This document shows positions 44,702 through 53,911 of a stretch of DNA of 64,000 bases, in pieces. Position numbers and translations under genes: made by a program. The notes beneath the pieces were generated by a model. That model searched no databases. It saw only the letters and a list, made by a program, of their open reading frames with translations, and was not told the DNA's origin. The stretch's first letter is position 1, and the number at the start of each line of letters is the position of its first letter. This DNA comes from Chitinophagaceae bacterium (lineage in GTDB: Bacteria; Bacteroidota; Bacteroidia; Chitinophagales; Chitinophagaceae), in NCBI GenBank assembly GCA_016786885.1, contig JAEUVO010000086.1, forward strand, positions 1-64,000, in the 5' to 3' direction.

Positions 44702-46027
44702 ATGCGTATAGCATTAGTGGCTATTGCAGCAATGCTGCTTGCAAGTGCCTGTGATAAGAGCAATGACTACAAACAAATTACCAGCGATCCATTTTTGTAT
44801 TCCAAAACAGTTAAAGAACTCAACAATGTGGTGATGCAGAATAATTTTCCGCCCATTATTGCGTCAAGGAATTATCTCTATGCCAGTATAGCTGCTTATG
44901 AAGTAATAGCAGCCGGTAATCCCGGTCAATATCAATCACTTTCCGGACAGGTAAATGGACTGACATCGGTTCCTGTACCACCAGCAGGCAAGGAAATTGA
45001 TTTCAACTTCGCTGCGGTGTTGGCTTTTTGTAAATTAGGTGAAGCCGTTACATTTCCTGAAGGAAGTATGAAGGAATATGTTGACAGCCTGAAAGATCTT
45101 GTAAAAGATCATGGCATGCCGGGCAGTGTATTTAATAATACTGTTGAATATGCTGAAGAAGTTGGAAAAGTCATTCTTGCATGGAGCAAGAAAGACAATT
45201 ATGCCCAAACAAGAACAGCTCCGAAGTACACAGTAATAGATACACCCGGCAGATGGATACCTACTCCGCCGATGTATGCGCAAGCCCTGGAGCCACACTG
45301 GAGAGAAATAAGAACAGTCGTGATGGATAGTGCTGATCAGTTTACTCCCCCACCTCCTCCCGTATTTAACATCAAAGACAAAAACAGCAAATACTATCAG
45401 GAGGTGATGGCTGTAAAAAATGCCGGAGATAGTTTAACAGATGAGCAAAAGCATATTGCTGAATTCTGGGATGATTTGGGAACCAGGTTAAATGTTTCGG
45501 GTCATGTTATGTTTATGACCAAGAAATTTTCTCCCCCGGGGCATTGGATGAATATTGTTGGGATCGCTGCACAAAAGGCAAAGGTTGATTATGCCACTAC
45601 AGTATACGCCTATGCGAAAACAGCAATCGCCATGTTTGATTCTTTTATTCAATGCTGGGATGAAAAATTCAGGAGCAATGCGGTGCGTCCTGAAACAGTG
45701 ATAAATAAATACATCGATCCTGATTGGACTCCTTATTTACAAACCCCTCCTTTTCCGGAATACACCTGCGGACATAGTACAGTTTCTTCCTCTGCAGCAG
45801 AAGCTTTAACCAGTGTATTTGGCGACAATTTTGTTTACACAGATACATCTGAACTGGAATTTGGTATTAAGAACCGTTCATTCACTTCGTTTCGCCAGGC
45901 TGCTGAAGAAAATAACTGGGCAAGGTTCTATGGAGGTATTCATTTTCACAATTCCTGTATTATCAGTACGGAATATGGAAGAAAGGTTGGAGAACTGGTG
46001 AACCAGCGTCTCAAGATGAAAAAATAA
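44702..46027 (+). CDS. Vanadium-dependent haloperoxidase-like lipoprotein (PAP2 fold) 1
   Basis: 441 residues with lipobox LASAC (Cys17). The PAP2/vanadium-haloperoxidase pocket is visible: motif 1 Lys322-x6-Arg329-Pro330, motif 2 CGHS with His358, and motif 3 Arg408 to His414 (RFYGGIHFHNS). Two deviations stand out: Cys356 where the family usually has Ser (SGH), and Ser418 where an Asp normally follows the last His. It may be a haloperoxidase or an acid phosphatase with altered activity. It is probably anchored on the outer or inner membrane facing the periplasm. The barrel gene follows after 27 bases. Confidence 0.85.
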   Translation: MRIALVAIAAMLLASACDKSNDYKQITSDPFLYSKTVKELNNVVMQNNFPPIIASRNYLYASIAAYEVIAAGNPGQYQSLSGQVNGLTSVPVPPAGKEIDFNFAAVLAFCKLGEAVTFPEGSMKEYVDSLKDLVKDHGMPGSVFNNTVEYAEEVGKVILAWSKKDNYAQTRTAPKYTVIDTPGRWIPTPPMYAQALEPHWREIRTVVMDSADQFTPPPPPVFNIKDKNSKYYQEVMAVKNAGDSLTDEQKHIAEFWDDLGTRLNVSGHVMFMTKKFSPPGHWMNIVGIAAQKAKVDYATTVYAYAKTAIAMFDSFIQCWDEKFRSNAVRPETVINKYIDPDWTPYLQTPPFPEYTCGHSTVSSSAAEALTSVFGDNFVYTDTSELEFGIKNRSFTSFRQAAEENNWARFYGGIHFHNSCIISTEYGRKVGELVNQRLKMKK

Positions 46028-46054
46028 TTGAAAACAAAAACCAACGATTTTAAA

Positions 46055-46999
46055 ATGAAATATGCATATATCTTATTAGTTATAGCAATAACTGCTATAA
46101 CTAATACAAAAGTCAATGCGCAGACGGATATTGACGGTGTCATGATGGAAAAAAATGCCTTTTGCATTGGTCCTATGGCAGGCTACAGCAGCTGGAAAAA
46201 CTATTGGGAAGGTACATTGAAGAGAGAAAACCTGAACCTTGGCAAAGTTTCCACTGCCATGTATAACATTATGGGTAACTACGGAATCACTAATAAACTT
46301 AATGTGATGTTCGGTTTACCATATGTAAAAACTAAAGCATCAGCAGGGCAGCTTAAAGGACTGAAAGGAATTCAAGACCTTTCATTTTGGATAAAATGGA
46401 AAGCTTATAGCCAAAAAATTGGTCGTGGCAGGTTATCAATATTTGCTATTGGTGGCTATTCTCTACCTGCTTCCGATTATACGGCTGATTTTCTACCTAT
46501 GTCAATTGGCCTTGAAAGTAAAAATCTTTCTCTGCGAGGCATGGCTGATTTTCAAATGGGCATTTGGTTTGCCACTATATCAGGCACCTATGTAGGAAGA
46601 AGCAATATTGAACTGGATCGCACAGCTTATTATACTACAGAAATGCATTATACCAATGAAGTGAAGATGCCTGATGCAGCATCCTTCAATGTCCGTGCAG
46701 GTTATCGTGACAAAGGAGCTTATGCTGAATTATTTCTTGACAATTGGACAACGCTTGGCGGATTTGATATTACCCGTAATAATATGCCTTTCCCAAGTAA
46801 TGAAATGAACGCTACACGGATTGGTGTCAATTTGAAATACCCGATGCCTTTCCTCCCTCAGCTTTCCGTTACAGGCAATGTTTTTACAACCATTGCAGGC
46901 CGTAATATGGGGCAAGCAAGTGGATTTAATGCGGGAATATTTTATGTAATTGATCTTTCCAAAAAGGAAAAAACAGGTTCTGATAACTCCAAAAAATAA
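46055..46999 (+). CDS. Outer-membrane beta-barrel protein (phenol MetA-like)
   Basis: 314 residues with a signal peptide (about 1-22, ending KVNAQ). The body is made of alternating amphipathic strands with aromatic girdles (KLNVMFGLPYVKTKAS, GRLSIFAIGGYSLPAS) and resembles the 'MetA-pathway of phenol degradation' barrel family. The likely role is an outer-membrane channel. The ATG at 46055 is used; the TTG at 46028 directly abuts the previous stop. It lies between the two haloperoxidase-like genes, 5 bases before the second. Confidence 0.7.
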   Translation: MKYAYILLVIAITAITNTKVNAQTDIDGVMMEKNAFCIGPMAGYSSWKNYWEGTLKRENLNLGKVSTAMYNIMGNYGITNKLNVMFGLPYVKTKASAGQLKGLKGIQDLSFWIKWKAYSQKIGRGRLSIFAIGGYSLPASDYTADFLPMSIGLESKNLSLRGMADFQMGIWFATISGTYVGRSNIELDRTAYYTTEMHYTNEVKMPDAASFNVRAGYRDKGAYAELFLDNWTTLGGFDITRNNMPFPSNEMNATRIGVNLKYPMPFLPQLSVTGNVFTTIAGRNMGQASGFNAGIFYVIDLSKKEKTGSDNSKK

Positions 47000-47004
47000 C
47001 TGCC

Positions 47005-48549
47005 ATGAAAAAAATAAAAATACTATACATACTTATTATTGTTCTTCTATTCCAATCTTGTTCAAAAGATATTAATGACCAGTCTGAGGAATTTCCTGCT
47101 TTGCAACCTGCATCATTAGACATAAATGCAGGCACATGGAGACCCGTCTTGTTAACAGGACCAACAGAATTTCCTGTTGCAGCACCAATTGCTACTACTA
47201 CACCTGACTATATTGCCCAGGTTAATGAGATCAAAAGTTTTCAGGCGAATGTTACTACGAAAGAAAAGAATAGTGTGAAGTACTGGAGTGCTGGTGCTGT
47301 TTTACGCTGGAACGAAATTATGAGAGAATTAGTGGCACTGCATAATTTACCCCCGTATCAAAATCCTGATGGAACATATCCTTTCCCAAGTGCTAATAAT
47401 CCTTTAGCGTATCCACAGTTTCCGTTTGCCAATCCACCCTATGCGGCAAGGGCATATGCATATGTTGCAGCTGCGCAGTATGATGCATTGGTAGCTGCCT
47501 GGCATTATAAAACACTGTACAATAGAGCAGCCCCTTATACAGTTGATCCAACTGTTACTGCTTTAATTCCTAAATCTAATCTGCCATCTTACCCTTCAGA
47601 AGACGCTGTAGTGATAGGTGTAACTACAGAATTGCTGAAGTTATTATTCCCAGGTGATCAGGAATTTATTCAGTTGAAAGCTGAAGAACACAGAAAAGCA
47701 AGAATTATTGCCGGTGCAAATGTCCGGAGTGATCTGGAGGCCGGTGAAGCACTGGGTAAAGCTGTTGCGCAAAAGTTTGTTACCCGGGCCAGGGGTGACC
47801 GGGCGGGTGCTGCTATAGGCAATCAAACATTATGGACACAAATGGAGAACGATGCCATTACAAGAGGAGAAACTCCCTGGATAAGCCAGGAAACACCCAA
47901 ACGTCCGCCGATGTTACCTTTATTTGGCAGAGTAAGAACATGGTTGTTTGATTCTCTAACTATGGTAACAACTATCCGTCCTGTTCCACCGCCCTCTACT
48001 TCATCACAACAGTTCAAAGATGAGGTAGCAGAAATTTATAACTACAGTAAGAATCCAACAAGAGAACAAATAAGGATTGCTCATTTTTGGGCAGATGGTT
48101 TAAGCACTTACACTCCACCGGGTCATTGGAATGCTATTGCTACTGAAGATTTCGTGAAGCAAAACTTTAGCGAGGTAAGGTGGGCGAGAAATATGGGTTT
48201 ATTAAATATGTCTTTGATGGATGCAGCTATTGCCTGCTGGGATGCAAAATATTTTTATTTTAATCCAAGGCCGTCGCAGATAGACCCTCGTATAAAAACA
48301 ACAACAGGTCTGCCTAATTTTCCAGCATATACATCCGGCCATTCCACATTTAGCGGAGCTGCTGCTACTATTCTGGGACATATTGTTCCGGCAAGAGCAA
48401 CAGCATATGCCGACATGGCAAAAGAAGCATCCGAATCCCGTATCTATGGAGCTATTCACTATCGAAGTGATTGTGTAAAAGGTTTAGAAGCAGGCAATAA
48501 AGTAGGTAATTATGCCATTGCAAGGGCCAGAACCGATGGTGCTGAATAA
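47005..48549 (+). CDS. Vanadium-dependent haloperoxidase-like lipoprotein (PAP2 fold) 2
   Basis: 514 residues with lipobox LFQSC (Cys19). All pocket motifs are intact: Lys415-x6-Arg422-Pro423, TSGHS with His446, and SRIYGAIHYRSD with Arg479, His485 and Asp489. It also shares TPPGHW with the first copy (PPGHW there). Vanadium haloperoxidases oxidise halides with hydrogen peroxide to halogenate organics, while related PAP2 enzymes remove phosphate; the sequence alone cannot separate the two. It is more canonical than its partner 980 bases upstream. Confidence 0.88.
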   Translation: MKKIKILYILIIVLLFQSCSKDINDQSEEFPALQPASLDINAGTWRPVLLTGPTEFPVAAPIATTTPDYIAQVNEIKSFQANVTTKEKNSVKYWSAGAVLRWNEIMRELVALHNLPPYQNPDGTYPFPSANNPLAYPQFPFANPPYAARAYAYVAAAQYDALVAAWHYKTLYNRAAPYTVDPTVTALIPKSNLPSYPSEDAVVIGVTTELLKLLFPGDQEFIQLKAEEHRKARIIAGANVRSDLEAGEALGKAVAQKFVTRARGDRAGAAIGNQTLWTQMENDAITRGETPWISQETPKRPPMLPLFGRVRTWLFDSLTMVTTIRPVPPPSTSSQQFKDEVAEIYNYSKNPTREQIRIAHFWADGLSTYTPPGHWNAIATEDFVKQNFSEVRWARNMGLLNMSLMDAAIACWDAKYFYFNPRPSQIDPRIKTTTGLPNFPAYTSGHSTFSGAAATILGHIVPARATAYADMAKEASESRIYGAIHYRSDCVKGLEAGNKVGNYAIARARTDGAE

Positions 48550-48631
48550 AATTTTTTACAGACTAAGCATTAGCAAACACGGCGTTGTAATTCTTTACTG
48601 ACGCCTTTCTTTTAAATTAAACAGAGACTTT

Positions 48632-49195
48632 ATGCCCCATATTCAGTTAGAAGATCATCTTCCCGGTATAACCGGTCTGCTAGAATACAGTAAAGAAACA
48701 GCTGCGCCGATACGGGAGCTGACACAAATATTATTGCGTGGCCCCTCCACCCTTACTGAAGGAGAAAGGGAGTTAATTGCCACCATCGTTTCCTATAAAA
48801 ACGAATGTTCTTTTTGCTGTACGGCACATACAGCTGCGGCAGATATTTTACTTGGAGAAGAAAATACATCTGCTAAAGTAAAAAAAGATATTGCTACAGC
48901 ACCGGTAAGTAACAAAATGAAAGCATTGCTCATAATTGCAGCACAGGTGCAAGAAAGTGGTAAGAGCGTAACTACAGAAGCAGTTCAAAAAGCGAAAGAA
49001 GAAGGGGCAACAGACCTGGAGATACACGACACGGTATTAATTGCAGCTTTATTCTGCTTATACAATCGCTACGTGGATGGCCTTGCCACGGTTACACCAA
49101 CTGATCCCACCTTCTACAAAGGCCTTGGTGAGAGGTTGAAAAACAACGGATACAACAGGCTGCCTCAAGGATATGATCATCTTAAAAACAAATAA
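48632..49195 (+). CDS. AhpD-like / carboxymuconolactone decarboxylase family protein 1
   Basis: 187 residues in the peroxidase-related AhpD-like group. The redox motif is CSFCCTAHT (CxxC plus His) with a preceding ELIATIVSYKNE. The C-terminal EIHDTVLIAALFCLYNRYVDGLAT is shared with the two paralogues downstream. Such proteins can reduce peroxides through a CxxC centre. Its stop overlaps the MFS start by one base (TAATG). Confidence 0.88.
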   Translation: MPHIQLEDHLPGITGLLEYSKETAAPIRELTQILLRGPSTLTEGERELIATIVSYKNECSFCCTAHTAAADILLGEENTSAKVKKDIATAPVSNKMKALLIIAAQVQESGKSVTTEAVQKAKEEGATDLEIHDTVLIAALFCLYNRYVDGLATVTPTDPTFYKGLGERLKNNGYNRLPQGYDHLKNK

Positions 49196-50433
49196 TGAGC
49201 ATACAGCAGGAAAATAAAATAACAGGGTATCATTGGCTGTTATTCACCATTTGTTTCCTTGGGACTGTTTTTGCCGGTACAGTTTCAACATTAATGGCTG
49301 TCTACCTACCAGTTGCCGTTAAAGATCTGCTGGGGAATAAGGATCATGAAGAGTTGAATACGATCAGCGCCTATATCAATGCCGTCTTTCTTTTTGGCGC
49401 CACATTCGGCGGTATTCTTATCGGGTGGCTCTGCGATAAAGCCGGCAGGAAAACAGCCATCATATTATCTATTGCCTGCTATGGAGTGTTTGCAGTGCTT
49501 ACAGGCTATATGCCCAACTGGTGGGCTGTGGTCATTTGCCGGTTTTGCAGTGGTTTTGGCCTAGGTGCCGTACTGGTATCCACCACTACCATCATGATGG
49601 AAGAATGGCCGGCAAAAAGCAGGGCCATTTCTATCGGCATACTTTCTATTGCCATGCCGGTAGGCATCTTTTCTGCCGGTGCGATAGATTTTTTTGTTTC
49701 CTCATGGCGGCAAGCTTTTTTAGTGGGGGTTATTCCGGTTAGCATTGCCATCATTTCCGTATGGCTGCTGAAGGAATCTGACAAATGGGAAAAAAGCAAA
49801 CAGGAAATAACAGATCGGGCAAAAGATAATACTACACTTTTTGCATCAACTCATCTCAGTAATTTACTCACCGGTTCAGTAATATTCGGCTCTATGCTTA
49901 TCGGGCTTTGGGCTATTTTCCTTTGGCTGCCAACCTGGATACAAACACTGATCACCACCGGCGACGGTCAAAAAGAAAGAGGTCTTAGTATGATGATGCT
50001 TGGCATAGGCGGGCTTACAGGTGGTTTCATATCCGGCTGGCTGACCAATGCTATGGGGCTACGAAGATCCATGCTGCTATGTTTTACCGTGTGTGCCGTA
50101 TTGTCATTGTTATTATTCAAAACAAATACTTCTTTCTCTTCTGTGATCTATATTGAAATAATCATCCTGGCTTTGGCTTTTGGCGCCAGCCAGGGAGTGT
50201 TATCTGTTTATATTCCCGGCTTGTTTCCGGTGGGTATACGAGGTACTGCTACTGGCTTTTGTTTTAATACCGGCCGGTTGCTTACGGCAGTGGCCGTACT
50301 GTTTGTGGGAGTATTGGTAAATGCATTAGGTGGTTATAGCAATTCGCTTCTCACTTTTTCGATAGTATTTATTGTCGGGTTGATAGTAACTTTTTTCAGC
50401 AAAGAAAAAACGAACATCGGCTCACCACATTAA
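49195..50433 (+). CDS. MFS transporter
   Basis: 412 residues with 12 predicted membrane helices. The loop 2-3 motif is GWLCDKAGRKTAII, and the second half has GIRGTATGFCFNTGRL. The overall pattern resembles aromatic-acid or organic-acid proton symporters (AAHS-like), but the substrate is unproven. Translation is coupled to the AhpD-like gene before it, and it is followed by two more AhpD-like genes, so it likely handles a substrate or product of this operon. Confidence 0.85.
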   Translation: MSIQQENKITGYHWLLFTICFLGTVFAGTVSTLMAVYLPVAVKDLLGNKDHEELNTISAYINAVFLFGATFGGILIGWLCDKAGRKTAIILSIACYGVFAVLTGYMPNWWAVVICRFCSGFGLGAVLVSTTTIMMEEWPAKSRAISIGILSIAMPVGIFSAGAIDFFVSSWRQAFLVGVIPVSIAIISVWLLKESDKWEKSKQEITDRAKDNTTLFASTHLSNLLTGSVIFGSMLIGLWAIFLWLPTWIQTLITTGDGQKERGLSMMMLGIGGLTGGFISGWLTNAMGLRRSMLLCFTVCAVLSLLLFKTNTSFSSVIYIEIIILALAFGASQGVLSVYIPGLFPVGIRGTATGFCFNTGRLLTAVAVLFVGVLVNALGGYSNSLLTFSIVFIVGLIVTFFSKEKTNIGSPH

Positions 50434-50442
50434 CAAAAGTGT

Positions 50443-50984
50443 ATGGCCAATATTAAAACAGAAGAAGGGGTACCCGGAATAAGAAGCCTGGTCTTATTCA
50501 GACCGGAAACAGGCAAATCTTTATATCAACTGGCACAAGTGCTGTTCCGGGGAGAATCTCCTTTAACAAAAGCGGAAAGAGAATTGATAGCCGCCTATGT
50601 CTCCTATAAAAACAATTGTATGTTTTGTATGAGCAGTCATGCCGCGGCCGCAAGATGTTTGTACGGCAATGAAAAAGATATAGTAGATGACGTATTGAGG
50701 GATATGCAGCTATCGGCATATCCGAAAAAATGAAGGCCATCCTGTATATTGCCGGTAAAGTGCAGGTTCTGAGAAAAGAAGTAACAACACAGGATATCCA
50801 GGCAGCAAGGGATCTCGGTGCAGATGATAAAACAATCCATGATACGGTTTTGATCGCCGCTGCCTTTTGCATGTTCAACCGCTATGTGGATGGACTGGCC
50901 AGCCTTACACCCACCGACCATACAGTTTATGAAGAAATGGGAAAAGGGATGGCAAAAGGATATGTATTACCAATAACAAACTAA
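50443..50984 (+). pseudogene. AhpD-like protein 2, split by a frameshift
   Basis: Two reading frames (50443-50733 and 50730-50984) together equal one paralogue of the flanking AhpD-like genes. The first holds CMFCMSSH (CxxC, His) and the second the conserved IHDTVLIAAAFCMFNRYVDGL. In the second frame the sequence before its ATG, YAAIGISEK, aligns with the paralogues, so the frame was shifted near 50703 by loss of one base. The halves overlap as ATGA, and AAAAAA precedes the TGA, so coupled restart or -1 slippage could still yield product. A sequencing error is also possible. Confidence 0.65.
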
Positions 50985-50986
50985 AT

Positions 50987-51538
50987 ATGGCACATATTGA
51001 TTTACCAGATGGATTGCCCGGTATAAGGGGACCAATGGCTTTCCGTCCTGAAACAGCAAAGCCAATGAATGAGCTGGCAGAGATTTTATTGAGAGATGAT
51101 AACAATACATTAAGCCGGGGCGACAGAGAGTTGATTGGTGCCTATGTGTCGTATTTAAATGATTGTTTCTTCTGCCAGCATGTACATGGCGCCCTGGCCC
51201 AGCACTATATGCAATGTGATATGCAGTTCATTGATGCGATAAAAAATGATTTTCAGACTGCTCCTCTTGCGGAAAAACTGAAAACATTATTAGCGATAGC
51301 AGCAAGTGTACAAAAAGGAGGCAGATCGGTAACTGTTCAACAAATTGAAACAGCAAAAACAACCGGGGCCACTGATAAGGAGATACATGACACCGTACTG
51401 ATCGCCGCCGCCTTCTGTATGTTCAACCGTTATGTGGACGGCCTTGGTACATGGGCTCCCGCAGAAAGGCAAGTGTATGTACAGCGGGCAAAAATGCGGG
51501 CAGAAGAAGGCTACCTTGATTTTGACCTGTATAAATAA
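50987..51538 (+). CDS. AhpD-like / carboxymuconolactone decarboxylase family protein 3
   Basis: 183 residues, paralogue of the genes at 48632 and 50443. The redox motif is CFFCQHVHG, with GAYVSYLND before it and IHDTVLIAAAFCMFNRYVDGLG near the C terminus. It starts 2 bases after the split gene and 13 bases before the DUF3179 gene. It is closer to the split copy than to the first in the AAFCMFNRY segment. Confidence 0.87.
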   Translation: MAHIDLPDGLPGIRGPMAFRPETAKPMNELAEILLRDDNNTLSRGDRELIGAYVSYLNDCFFCQHVHGALAQHYMQCDMQFIDAIKNDFQTAPLAEKLKTLLAIAASVQKGGRSVTVQQIETAKTTGATDKEIHDTVLIAAAFCMFNRYVDGLGTWAPAERQVYVQRAKMRAEEGYLDFDLYK

Positions 51539-51551
51539 TAAAACAGCAATA

Positions 51552-52685
51552 ATGAAAAAGCTTTTTTGGTTCGGTTGTCTTGGTTTGTTTCTTTTTGAAA
51601 TAGCAAATGTGTATTTCATCATGCCTATGCCGGGCAGCCAGCGAATGAATAGTATTGATACCGCCTATTTTCTATATAAATGGCGCTGGATATTCCGGGG
51701 TCTGTTTGCCTTGCTGATAGTACTTGGGTTATTCAGATCAAACTGGAAAAGAAAATGGGTGCCGGTTATTCCTTTACTATTACTGGCCTCAGTTATTTAC
51801 ATGGCCAATTTTAAAATGGCCGCTGATGCTATGTTCAAACAAACGGGGCAGTTGGTTACCGTCCCGGCTGATCAAAACAAAGTGGATAGTAACCGTCTGG
51901 TGATCGGTGTCAGTATTAACGGGAAAGCAAAAGCTTATCCTATTCAATTCTTAGGATATCATCACCAGGTGCAGGATGTGGTAGGCGGAAAAAATGTATT
52001 GGTAACTTATTGCACGGTATGCAGAACAGGCCGAGTATTTGAGCCGTTGGTAAATGGCAAAAAAGAAACTTTCCGTTTAGTGGGAATGGATCACTTTAAC
52101 GCCATGCTCGAAGATGCTGGTACCAAAAGCTGGTGGCAACAGGCAACGGGCAGGGCTATTACCGGAAAACTAAAAGGGCAACAATTGCCTGAAGTATTCA
52201 GTACCCAAACTACACTGGCAAAATGGCTAACATTAAATCCTGTATCAGAAATTATGCAGGCCGATTCTACTTTTATTAAATCCTATAGCAAGACCACTAA
52301 ATACGAAGACGGAACCAGTCGAGATAAGCTCACCGGTACAGATACCCTTTCCTGGAAAGATAAATCATGGATAATTGGTATAAAGTCAAATGGTATGGCA
52401 AAAGCTTACGACTGGAATCAGTTAAAGAAGGAAAAGCTGATACAAGACAAACTTGGTAACACTTCCTTGCTATTGCTGCTCGCCGGAGATAATAAAAGTT
52501 TCTTTGCCTTTGAAAGCAGTGATCAAAAAGCAACTTTACAAAACGATACATTAACTATCGGCAATAAATACTTTGCTATAAATGGAAAAGGTATTGATAC
52601 TGCCTTCAACCTGAAACCGGTAGTGGCCTACCAGGAATTCTGGCATAGCTGGAAAACATTTAATCCGCATACAATGAAATACTAA
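51552..52685 (+). CDS. DUF3179 membrane protein
   Basis: 377 residues. Three predicted helices at the N terminus (about 4-24, 45-63, 70-88) are followed by a DUF3179 domain with ISINGKAKAYPIQFLGYHH and the marker LVTYCTVCRTGRVFEP, whose CxxCR could bind a metal or act in redox chemistry. Function is unknown. The ATG at 51552 is preferred; the longer frame from 51432 overlaps the previous gene and lacks family features. It ends the plus-strand operon, as LacI follows after 72 bases. Confidence 0.85.
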   Translation: MKKLFWFGCLGLFLFEIANVYFIMPMPGSQRMNSIDTAYFLYKWRWIFRGLFALLIVLGLFRSNWKRKWVPVIPLLLLASVIYMANFKMAADAMFKQTGQLVTVPADQNKVDSNRLVIGVSINGKAKAYPIQFLGYHHQVQDVVGGKNVLVTYCTVCRTGRVFEPLVNGKKETFRLVGMDHFNAMLEDAGTKSWWQQATGRAITGKLKGQQLPEVFSTQTTLAKWLTLNPVSEIMQADSTFIKSYSKTTKYEDGTSRDKLTGTDTLSWKDKSWIIGIKSNGMAKAYDWNQLKKEKLIQDKLGNTSLLLLLAGDNKSFFAFESSDQKATLQNDTLTIGNKYFAINGKGIDTAFNLKPVVAYQEFWHSWKTFNPHTMKY

Positions 52686-52757
52686 TTGACCATTTGCAGG
52701 GTATAAATATTATCTTTAGCTGTCTGTTTATCTGAACGATTGCTAAAACCCTGGCTA

Positions 52758-53750
52758 ATGCAGCAAAGTACACTGAAAAAACTATCCGAAGTTCTTGGCA
52801 TAAGCATATCTACTGTTTCCCGTGCATTAAAGGATCATCCGGACATTTCTGATAATACCAAAAAAAGGGTAAAGGAACTGGCAGAGGCACTGGAGTATGA
52901 ACCGAATACATATGCGGTACAACTGAGAACCCGCCAGAGCAATGTCCTTGGCATCATGGTACCAACCATCGATAATTTCTTTTATGATTCCTTCATCGCT
53001 GCCGTTGAAGAAGAAGCAAGGCTTCATGGATATTCTGTGATGATCATGCAATCGAGGGATAAAGTACAAACCGAAACATCTAATCTTCACCTGTTTCGCA
53101 AGAATATGATAATGGGTCTGTTTGTATCCGTTTCTATTGAAACAGAAGATATGTCTCCCTTCAGGAAACTGGAAGAAATGAAAATTCCGGTTGTATTCTT
53201 TGACCGGGTGGCTGATGTTGAAGGATCCCATAAAGTATGCCTGGCAGATAAAGAGGCTGCAAAAATAGCTGCCGAAACTATTATTGAAAGGAAAAAGAAA
53301 AATGTACTGGCTCTTTTTGGCCACCCCCACCTGAGCATTACTAAAATAAGATGTACCTCTTTTAAAGAAACATTTGCCAGGTACGCTCCTGAAACAAAAA
53401 TCACAATAGATTATCCTGAGGGCATAGCTGAATCAAAGAGAGTGGCACTTGATGCACTTAAAGACACAGACCGGCCTGATGTTATTTTCTGCATGGGTGA
53501 TCTCATATTGATCGGGGTGATGTCTGCTATTCACAAGCTAAAACTAAGGGTACCAGATGATATCTCTGTTATAGGTATAAGTAATGGATTAATACCAACC
53601 ATGTACGACCCTAAAATTACATATGTGGAAACCAGTGGTTATAAACTGGGGAAGTTATCATTTGCCCAAATGCTTTCCTGCCTTAGAAATGAATCAACGC
53701 CTGAAGAAGTCATGGTAGAATCTTTATTGGTGGAAGGTGGTTCAATATAG
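52758..53750 (+). CDS. LacI-family transcriptional regulator
   Basis: 330 residues. The N-terminal helix-turn-helix is TLKKLSEVLGISISTVSRAL (5-24) with the hinge helix after YEPNTYAVQLR, and a periplasmic-binding-protein-like effector domain starts at NVLGIMVPTIDNFF. It should bind AAACGTTT-like operators and respond to a sugar. The ATG at 52758 is preferred to the TTG at 52740. It lies before the MFS-trehalase pair and is a candidate for the elements before GH97, GH65 and the MFS gene. TATCTTTA (52711-52718) may be its -7 element. Confidence 0.93.
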   Translation: MQQSTLKKLSEVLGISISTVSRALKDHPDISDNTKKRVKELAEALEYEPNTYAVQLRTRQSNVLGIMVPTIDNFFYDSFIAAVEEEARLHGYSVMIMQSRDKVQTETSNLHLFRKNMIMGLFVSVSIETEDMSPFRKLEEMKIPVVFFDRVADVEGSHKVCLADKEAAKIAAETIIERKKKNVLALFGHPHLSITKIRCTSFKETFARYAPETKITIDYPEGIAESKRVALDALKDTDRPDVIFCMGDLILIGVMSAIHKLKLRVPDDISVIGISNGLIPTMYDPKITYVETSGYKLGKLSFAQMLSCLRNESTPEEVMVESLLVEGGSI

Positions 53751-53837
53751 TAATACCTAGCAGTTTATCTTCAATCATCCGCTTTAGAAAATAATATCGG
53801 ATAGAATTTAATTACCAAAACAGGTGATTTTTACACC

Positions 53838-53848
53838 GCAAACGTTAT
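53838..53848. promoter_or_regulatory. Weak LacI-like site before the MFS-trehalase pair
   Basis: GCAAACGTTAT holds the AACGTT core in the gap between lacI and the MFS gene. A second inverted repeat, CTATC-AAAC-GATAG (53894-53907), lies 4 bases before the MFS start. Either could be a regulator site. Confidence 0.35.
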
Positions 53849-53911
53849 AGTTTTTTCAGCCACCTTGTGGTTCTTTTTATGTAGCTTATTTTACTATCAA
53901 ACGATAGCTGC

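Noticed and set aside
51432..51551. Longer N terminus for the DUF3179 protein
   Set aside because: It overlaps the preceding AhpD-like gene in another frame and codes for a sequence unlike a membrane signal.
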